Assembly: GCA_038405045.1 (NCBI GenBank)
Contig: JBBZIV010000002.1
Span: forward strand, 372,001-436,000
DNA from: Sporobacter sp038405045
GTDB lineage: Bacteria; Bacillota; Clostridia; Oscillospirales; Oscillospiraceae
DNA: 64,000 nt
Direction: 5' to 3'
Part shown: positions 58,938 to 64,000 of the stretch, one piece after another
How the letters are laid out: every line of letters begins with the position of its first letter
How positions within the stretch are numbered: position 1 is the stretch's first letter
Notes under the pieces: generated by a model
The model's database searches: none
What the model was told of the DNA's origin: nothing
What the model saw: the letters and a program-made list of their open reading frames with translations, nothing else
Translations under genes and position numbers: made by a program

Positions 58938-59528
58938 ATGAAAGTACGAAGACTTCAGCTCGAAGACATGCAACTGGCGCGTATCAGCGTCGAAACAAAA
59001 ATGGCGCGGCTTTCAATTGATTCACCGGTGCGGCGTATAAAAAGCGTCTCGCAGGCAACCGCCCGTATGACGGTGAAGCGTGAAAACCCCAGCCTTACGG
59101 TCGCTTCAGAGATATCTTCTGGATCGGCGGAACCGGTGCGCGTTGTGACGCCGGTCCAGCAAAGCGTTGTTTCGGCCCATCCGGCCGCGATTTCTCAATC
59201 ACCGGCAGGCAGCCAAGCTGCTGCATCGCTGCGTAAAACAAATCCCATAATCCATATCTCTAGAAACACAGCCAGTAAAATCGGGCAGTCAGCTGTGCGC
59301 CAATCAGTGCAGCGGCCTGTTTTGAAAGGCCAACCCGGCTCTTTCAGTATTAACTGGAAATTTCAGGACGTTACGATCAGTTGGGATGATTATCAAGCAC
59401 CCGTCATCACGGTAGAACCGAAAGCGTCCGTTAACGTCTATCTCGCTACTGAGCCGCATTTGGAATTCAAGGTGATTGAACAGTCTTTTCCGCCAGAAAT
59501 GGGCCAGGCCATTGACGAAGAGGCGTAA
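58938..59528 (+). CDS. DUF6470 (YviE-like) protein
   Basis: 196 residues. The N-terminus (RRLQLEDMQLARISVETKMARLSIDSP) and C-terminus (VTISWDDYQAPVITVEPKASVNVYLATEPHLEFKV) frame a Ser/Ala/Gln-rich linker. It lies between flgL and fliW, where DUF6470/YviE proteins occur in Bacillota. The function is unknown. AGGAGG precedes the ATG. Confidence 0.8.
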   Translation: MKVRRLQLEDMQLARISVETKMARLSIDSPVRRIKSVSQATARMTVKRENPSLTVASEISSGSAEPVRVVTPVQQSVVSAHPAAISQSPAGSQAAASLRKTNPIIHISRNTASKIGQSAVRQSVQRPVLKGQPGSFSINWKFQDVTISWDDYQAPVITVEPKASVNVYLATEPHLEFKVIEQSFPPEMGQAIDEEA

Positions 59529-59584
59529 AAAGACACGCAGAACACACGGCGGCTGCACCATCACAGATAGGTTTGGTGAAATAA

Positions 59585-60046
59585 ATGATTATACCGACAG
59601 CGCATTTCGGAGATGTCGAAATAGACGACAATAAAATTCTCCATTTTGATAAAGGCCTGCCCGGTCTTGACGAGGACCGGCGTTTTGCCCTTTTGTCAAA
59701 TGAGGACTCGCGCCCTGTGAGCTGGCTGCAGTCGCTTGACCATAAAGAGATATCCCTGCCGGTGATGGACCCGTTTCTCATCTGCCCGGATTATTCCTTT
59801 GATATCTCGCAGGATGACGTTGAGGTGCTGGCCATTGAGGATATTAAAGACGTCTACGTTTTAAGCATTCTCGTCATCCCTAAAAACGCCAATGCCATGA
59901 CTATAAACCTCTCCGCGCCGATCATTGTCAACGTCCGCAACAGCCGCGGCTGCCAGATTGTTTTAGACGACAGGAAGTATAGGGTGCGCGTGCCCGTTTC
60001 GGATCTGCTTGCCAAATCCGGCAAGGATGGTATGGAGCTATGCTAG
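59585..60046 (+). CDS. fliW: Flagellar assembly factor FliW
   Basis: 153 residues, usual length. IPTAHFGDVEIDDNKILHFDKGLPGLDEDRRFALL and VLSILVIPKNANAMTINLSAPIIVNVRNSRGCQIVLDD are FliW signatures. It binds CsrA allosterically and flagellin competitively, so free flagellin releases FliW's hold on CsrA and shuts off flagellin translation. Overlaps csrA by 7 bases. Confidence 0.95.
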   Translation: MIIPTAHFGDVEIDDNKILHFDKGLPGLDEDRRFALLSNEDSRPVSWLQSLDHKEISLPVMDPFLICPDYSFDISQDDVEVLAIEDIKDVYVLSILVIPKNANAMTINLSAPIIVNVRNSRGCQIVLDDRKYRVRVPVSDLLAKSGKDGMELC

Positions 60047-60273
60047 TACTGACACGAAAACAAAACGAGGGCATTCTCATTGGCAACGACATCGTTGTGA
60101 CCGTCATCAGTATTGACGGTGATAAAATCCGCCTCGGTATTGACGCGCCCAAGCACATCCGCGTCATCCGGGAAGAGCTGCTGAAAGAGATCGGGCAGGA
60201 GAATATGATGGCGGCGCATTCCGAATACCGCCCCATTAATCAAAAAAAGAAAAATCCTGATAAAGCGCCGTAA
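60040..60273 (+). CDS. csrA: Carbon storage regulator CsrA
   Basis: 77 residues: MLVLTRKQNEGILIGNDIVVTVISIDGDKIRLGIDAP, the RNA-binding beta strands, and RVIREELLKEI. It dimerises and binds GGA in hairpin loops to block translation. The flagellin leader at 31.2 kb carries two such hairpins. Start overlaps the fliW stop; the GGAG upstream lies inside fliW. Confidence 0.96.
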   Translation: MLVLTRKQNEGILIGNDIVVTVISIDGDKIRLGIDAPKHIRVIREELLKEIGQENMMAAHSEYRPINQKKKNPDKAP

Positions 60274-60275
60274 AC

Positions 60276-60310
60276 AAAAAGATTCTTCGATAACCGAAGA
60301 ATCTTTTTTT
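60276..60310 (+). terminator. Rho-independent terminator of the flagellar operon
   Basis: Stem AAAAAGATTCTTCG/CGAAGAATCTTTTT (60276-60289 with 60295-60308) with a 5-nt loop and a seven-T run. It immediately follows csrA. Confidence 0.9.
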
Positions 60311-60333
60311 ATACCCATTTCTGCTTGACGTAC

Positions 60334-61512
60334 TCACACAAGGCTTATAACGGCCGCCCGGAGCTGCTCAAGTGCCTGCTGGAGCACAGGCCGGGGGCAG
60401 GCGATGTTAATACGCTGAAAGCCGCTGCCGCTCCGGCCAAACATGGTTCCGCCGTCAAGCCATAATTTCGCTTGATGGACAATGAGTTTTTCCAGTGCTG
60501 CGTCATCAAGGCCGAGCGCCCGGCAGTCCAGCCAGCAGAGATACGTCCCCTCCGGTTCGACAAGGCGAACCTGCGGCAGCTTCTGATCCAGAAAATGCCG
60601 CAAATAATCAAGATTACCGGTGAGATAGCCCAGAAGGTCAAAGAGCCAAGGCGCACCGTCTTGGTATGCGGCGCGGCAGGCAACAAGGCCCATCACGTTG
60701 ACCTGGCTATACCCGCTCTTGTCAATTTCGCTTTCAATAGCAGCTTTTATGGCTTTGTTAGAAACAAATATATTTGAAATCTGAAGCCCCGCCAAATTAA
60801 ACGTTTTCGTCGGTGCCGTGCAGGTAACGGTAAAGTCCGCGAATTCCGGTTTTAAAGCGGCGAAAACAGAATGACGGTGGCCTGTATAAACAAAATCGGC
60901 GTGGATTTCATCAGAAATAACGATGACACCGTGCTGGTGGCACAGCTCGCCAAGGCGGCAGAGCTCCGCTGCCGTCCAAACGCGGCCGACCGGGTTGTGC
61001 GGGCTGCAAAGGATAAAGAGACGAACATTTTCAGACACGATTTTTCGCTCGAAGTCCTCAAAATCGATCGTATACACACCGTTACAATAGGCCAGTTCGT
61101 TGACAACGACGCGCCGTTTGTTGCGCTCTATCACATTTCGGAATGGGTAATAGACGGGCTCTTGTATGAGCACGGCGTCGTTTTCCCCCGTTAAAGCCCT
61201 GATGGTCTGCGCAATCGCGTAGACGATGCCGGGCGTTTTAATCAGCCACGATTCATGAACATCCCAGCCAAACCGATCGGAAAACCAGCGGTGCAGGACA
61301 TCGAAGTAGTCGCGGCTGCTGTCACTGTAGCCAAAAATACCATGGCGGCTCTTGCTGATCAGCGCATCGATGACGCCTGGCGGCGACCGGAAGTCCATAT
61401 CGGCGACCCAAAGCGGCAGAACGTCCTCCGGCAGGCCGCGCCGCACGGCAAAGTCATGCTTAATTGAGTCGGTGTTTTTTCGGTCGATGACCGCGTCAAA
61501 ATCCAAATTCAC
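60334..61512 (-). CDS. patB: PatB/MalY-type pyridoxal-phosphate C-S lyase
   Basis: 392 residues of fold-type I aminotransferase. VIDRKNTDSIKHDF opens it; PEDVLPLWVADMDF, SPHNPVGRVW, and the PLP Lys in CTAPTKTFNLAGLQ match PatB/MalY cystathionine beta-lyases. It starts at GTG 61512: GGGAGG is five bases upstream and the family begins NFDxxIDR. It overlaps the upstream trans-sulfuration gene by 17 bases, so translation is coupled. Confidence 0.9.
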   Translation of the reverse strand: MNLDFDAVIDRKNTDSIKHDFAVRRGLPEDVLPLWVADMDFRSPPGVIDALISKSRHGIFGYSDSSRDYFDVLHRWFSDRFGWDVHESWLIKTPGIVYAIAQTIRALTGENDAVLIQEPVYYPFRNVIERNKRRVVVNELAYCNGVYTIDFEDFERKIVSENVRLFILCSPHNPVGRVWTAAELCRLGELCHQHGVIVISDEIHADFVYTGHRHSVFAALKPEFADFTVTCTAPTKTFNLAGLQISNIFVSNKAIKAAIESEIDKSGYSQVNVMGLVACRAAYQDGAPWLFDLLGYLTGNLDYLRHFLDQKLPQVRLVEPEGTYLCWLDCRALGLDDAALEKLIVHQAKLWLDGGTMFGRSGSGFQRINIACPRPVLQQALEQLRAAVISLV

Positions 61513-62650
61513 GATGTCCTCCCAAGGCATATTCCAAATCCGCAATCAGGTCGTCAGCCGTTTCAAGCCCCACAGACAATCGAAGGAGGTGCCCGTCGAT
61601 CCCTTTCGATGCGCGCTGCTGTTCGGGCAGGTCTGCATGTGTCTGAAGCGCGGGGTACGTTATAAGCGATTCCACGCCGCCAAGGCTCTCGGCATACTGG
61701 ATAAGGCGCACGCGCTCCAGGGTTTGCCGCGCCGTCTCCTCATCCGTTGTCTCGAACGAGATCATTGCCCCGAAGCCGGTTGACTGCCGGAGGGAAACCG
61801 CATAACCGGGATGCGACGGCAGACCGGGATAATGAACAGCGCGCACCTTCGGGTGGCTCCCGAGCCAGTCGGCGAGTTCGAGGGCCGTCTTCTGCTGCTG
61901 ATGTAGGCGGACGGACAGCGTCTTGATGCCGCGGAGCACAAGCCAGCTGTCAAAAGGGGACAGGCAGGCGCCGATTGTTTTATACAGCAGGCGCAGGCGC
62001 TCGGCGAGTATTGCGTTATTCGTCACAAGAAAGCCTGCCAGCGTATCGTTGTGCCCGGCGAGATATTTTGTCCCGCTGTGAATGACGATATCGGCCCCAA
62101 GGGCAATCGGTTTTTGAAAAGCAGGCGTCAAAAAGGTGTTGTCGACAATCAGCATCAGGCCATGTGCCCGTGCCAGCCGCGCGGCGGCGGCAATATCCGT
62201 TACAAGCATTTTAGGGTTTGTCGGCGTTTCAAGATAGATGGCCTTCGTCTCCGGACGAAGGCTCTTTTCAAGGGCTGACGGAATGGAAGTGTCAACATAC
62301 TCAAAAATGACCCCAAAATTTGATGCGACAGTGTTAAACAGCCGAACCGTGCCGCCGTAGAGATCGTCGGATGCGACGATATGATCGCCCGGGGCAAAGA
62401 GCGCCAGCATGACGGTTATGGCCGCCATGCCCGACGAAAATGCCAGCGCCTCGCAGCCGCCCTCCAGTGCGGCTACGGTTTTTTCAAGAGCCGCCCGCGT
62501 CGGATTCTGCACGCGGGAATAATCATAACCCGTGCTCTGCCCGACGCCGGGGTGGGCAAATGTCGCCGTCTGATAAATCGGGACGCTCACGGCGCCAGTC
62601 GGGTCGGCAAGCGGCACACTACCGTGAACGCACATTGTTTCAAAATCCAT
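61496..62650 (-). CDS. Cys/Met-metabolism PLP enzyme (cystathionine gamma-synthase or lyase)
   Basis: 384 residues. FETMCVHGS, YDYSRVQNPTRAALE, LEGGCEALAFSSGMAAI, and the PLP Lys in IHSGTKYLAGHND are the Cys/Met-metabolism family signature. It could be cystathionine gamma-synthase, cystathionine lyase or O-acetylhomoserine sulfhydrylase; the HNDTLAG loop leans to a lyase or synthase acting on cystathionine. First of the pair with patB. Confidence 0.9.
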   Translation of the reverse strand: MDFETMCVHGSVPLADPTGAVSVPIYQTATFAHPGVGQSTGYDYSRVQNPTRAALEKTVAALEGGCEALAFSSGMAAITVMLALFAPGDHIVASDDLYGGTVRLFNTVASNFGVIFEYVDTSIPSALEKSLRPETKAIYLETPTNPKMLVTDIAAAARLARAHGLMLIVDNTFLTPAFQKPIALGADIVIHSGTKYLAGHNDTLAGFLVTNNAILAERLRLLYKTIGACLSPFDSWLVLRGIKTLSVRLHQQQKTALELADWLGSHPKVRAVHYPGLPSHPGYAVSLRQSTGFGAMISFETTDEETARQTLERVRLIQYAESLGGVESLITYPALQTHADLPEQQRASKGIDGHLLRLSVGLETADDLIADLEYALGGHREFGF

Positions 62651-62693
62651 CAAGTCACCATCCGCTCATAGAAGTTTCGTGATGCCTGTTCTG

Positions 62694-63140
62694 TCAGATA
62701 TAAAACATGTTGGTGTTGTCATTTTTCAGCCTTTCCGATTCAGCGGCTAGGTCCTCAAGCGTCACGCTTTTGAGGGCGCTTTCAAGAGCACTGTCAATCC
62801 GCGTATAGACGAGTCCCCGGACGGCGTTTTCAATTTCCGGGGCCGTATCGGCAACTGTCGCGTCGTTTTTTTCGAAAAGCGGCAGCTCCACGGCGGATAA
62901 AACCTCGAAAAGCGTGATCTGCCGCGGCTCGCGTGACAGCTGATAGCCGCCTTGCGCGCCTTTGGCGGCGGTGACAAGGCCACCGCGCTTGAGGAGGGAG
63001 AAAACCTGTTCCAAATAAATTTTTGAGATGTCAAGCTTTTCGGAAATACTTAAAACAGTCGTGTAAATGCCGGAATCGTATTTCTGCGCCAGACTGACGA
63101 GCGACACTAGCGCATACCGCCCCTTCGCCGACAACTTCAT
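62694..63140 (-). CDS. Rrf2-family regulator, CymR-like
   Basis: 148 residues. MKLSAKGRYALVSLVSLAQ, LSISEKLDISKIYLEQVFSLLKRGGLVTAAKGAQGGYQL is the Rrf2 winged-helix. There are no cysteines to hold a cluster, unlike IscR. CymR controls cysteine genes with CysK as partner in Bacillus; here it is divergent from cysK and upstream of two sulfur enzymes. GGTGAGG precedes the ATG. Confidence 0.88.
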   Translation of the reverse strand: MKLSAKGRYALVSLVSLAQKYDSGIYTTVLSISEKLDISKIYLEQVFSLLKRGGLVTAAKGAQGGYQLSREPRQITLFEVLSAVELPLFEKNDATVADTAPEIENAVRGLVYTRIDSALESALKSVTLEDLAAESERLKNDNTNMFYI

Positions 63141-63174
63141 CGCCTCACCACCAATTCATACTTTAGATATATGT

Positions 63175-63204
63175 ATTATAGTTATAAATGACCGTCCCTG
63201 TCAA
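63175..63204 (-). promoter_or_regulatory. Promoter of the CymR-like gene
   Basis: Minus strand: -35 TTGACA (63199-63204), 18-nt spacer, -10 TATAAT (63175-63180). Just downstream on plus, ATAC-N11-GTAT (63159-63177) is a dyad that could be an autoregulatory site. Confidence 0.75.
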
Positions 63205-63251
63205 GACATATTAATCATATAAAATTAGTATAAATATTTTTTCAAAAGGTC

Positions 63252-63280
63252 TTGACAAATAAAATCTGGAAGCATATTAT
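63252..63280 (+). promoter_or_regulatory. Promoter of cysK
   Basis: -35 TTGACA (63252-63257), 17-nt spacer, -10 TATTAT (63275-63280), divergent from the CymR-like promoter. Confidence 0.82.
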
Positions 63281-63312
63281 AAAGCATATCAAACATATAT
63301 GAAATATAATAT
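63274..63312. promoter_or_regulatory. Rrf2-type operator candidate at the cysK start site
   Basis: Nested dyad centred near 63293: ATATTAT/ATAATAT (63274-63280, 63306-63312) and CATAT/ATATG (63285-63289, 63297-63301). It overlaps the -10 and the expected start. The word ACATATAT recurs on the other side of the divergent region (minus strand ~63166-63173). Confidence 0.5.
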
Positions 63313-63333
63313 AAATTTATGGAGGTCAACGAC

Positions 63334-64000
63334 ATGTCAAAAATCTATAAAAGCCTGTCGGCTCTTATTGGCAGAACACCGCTTCTGGAGCTGGCAAACT
63401 ACGGTAAAAAGCACGGCTTGGCCGCGCCTATCGTGGCAAAGCTGGAATACTTTAACCCAGCCGGGAGCGTCAAGGACAGAATCGCGAAAGCAATGCTTGA
63501 CGATGCCGAACAAAAAGGACTGCTGACGCCGGAATCTGTCATCATCGAACCGACGAGCGGCAATACAGGCATCGGGCTGGCCTCTGTCGCGGCTTCGCGT
63601 GGGTACCGCGTCATCCTGACAATGCCGGAGACGATGAGTGTTGAGCGGCGCAACCTCTTAAAGGCTTACGGCGCGGAGCTTGTTTTAACGGAAGGCGCCA
63701 AGGGCATGAAGGGTGCCATCGCCAGGGCTGATGAACTGGCAGCCGAGATTCCGAACGCTTTTATCCCCGGCCAGTTTATAAATCCGGCAAACCCAACTGT
63801 CCACCGGGAGACGACAGGCCCGGAAATCTGGGCGGATACAGACGGCAAGGTCGACATCTTTGTTGCCGGTGTCGGCACAGGCGGGACGGTTACCGGTACG
63901 GGCGAGTTCCTCAAATCGCAGAACCCCGCCATTAAAATCGTTGCCGTCGAGCCGGAGGATTCGCCGGTTTTATCCGAAGGGCGCGCCGGTCCGCATAAAA
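63334..64000 (+). CDS. cysK: Cysteine synthase A (partial, runs off the window)
   Basis: The first 222 codons. ALIGRTPLLEL, the PLP Lys in NPAGSVKDRIA, PTSGNTGIGLA and GVGTGGTVTGTGEFLK are the O-acetylserine sulfhydrylase family. It makes cysteine from O-acetylserine and sulfide, and in the CymR system is also the signalling partner. TGGAGG lies upstream of the ATG. Confidence 0.97.
   Translation, partial: MSKIYKSLSALIGRTPLLELANYGKKHGLAAPIVAKLEYFNPAGSVKDRIAKAMLDDAEQKGLLTPESVIIEPTSGNTGIGLASVAASRGYRVILTMPETMSVERRNLLKAYGAELVLTEGAKGMKGAIARADELAAEIPNAFIPGQFINPANPTVHRETTGPEIWADTDGKVDIFVAGVGTGGTVTGTGEFLKSQNPAIKIVAVEPEDSPVLSEGRAGPHK

Noticed and set aside
1..64000. CRISPR array, rRNA operon, insertion sequence or restriction-defence system
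   Set aside because: No regularly spaced repeats, rRNA-like sequence, transposase or nuclease genes were seen in the window.

Overview
The window reads as part of the chromosome of a motile, endospore-forming, Gram-positive anaerobe of the Bacillota, most likely class Clostridia. The evidence is the gene content: a FliY-type motor switch, CheC and CheD, YaaR (DUF327), FlbD, YvyF, a DUF6470 protein, FliW with CsrA, a GerQ-like/CwlJ-like spore pair and a CymR-like Rrf2 regulator. Base composition looks balanced, with AT-rich intergenic regions. I cannot assign a genus from sequence alone.

Layout. 1-5 kb: the 3' end of guaA, then a minus-strand block encoding a beta-helix protein, an MBOAT O-acyltransferase and an SGNH partner, a probable glycan-modification module. 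5-13 kb: small housekeeping and stress units: cold-shock protein, cupin divergent from a radical SAM enzyme, gerQ-like/cwlJ-like spore genes, ferredoxin, phosphate permease with its DUF47 partner, thioredoxin facing a Crp/Fnr regulator, and an amidase-domain protein. 12.8-24.3 kb: two chemotaxis operons (MCP-cheW-cheR-cheB on minus; cheC-cheD-cheY-cheA-cheW on plus) with the filament-cap operon fliD-fliS-fliT-like-yaaR between them. 24.4-29 kb: a flavoprotein, a DUF4474 protein, a metallophosphoesterase and a secreted kelch/FN3 protein. 29.2-31.2 kb: flagellin on minus. 31.9-60.3 kb: one nearly continuous plus-strand flagellar run from fliF to csrA, closed by a strong terminator. 60.3-64 kb: sulfur amino-acid genes (PatB-like lyase, trans-sulfuration enzyme, CymR-like regulator) divergent from cysK, which runs off the end.

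How it works together. The 31.9-60.3 kb run builds the switch, export gate, rod, hook and hook-filament junction, and also encodes sigma-28 (FliA), its anti-sigma factor FlgM, and the flagellin regulators FliW and CsrA. FliA-type promoters (TAAA-N15-nnCGATAA) are visible upstream of the MCP operon and the flagellin gene, and a weaker one upstream of fliD. The flagellin leader carries two hairpins with GGA in the loop plus a GGA-containing ribosome site, as expected for CsrA control. The operon is unusual in having flgB-flgC-fliE in its middle rather than ahead of fliF, and in carrying an EAL-HDOD gene just before them; with the PilZ gene this points to a cyclic-di-GMP input. motAB, fliL, flhF and flhG are not in the window.
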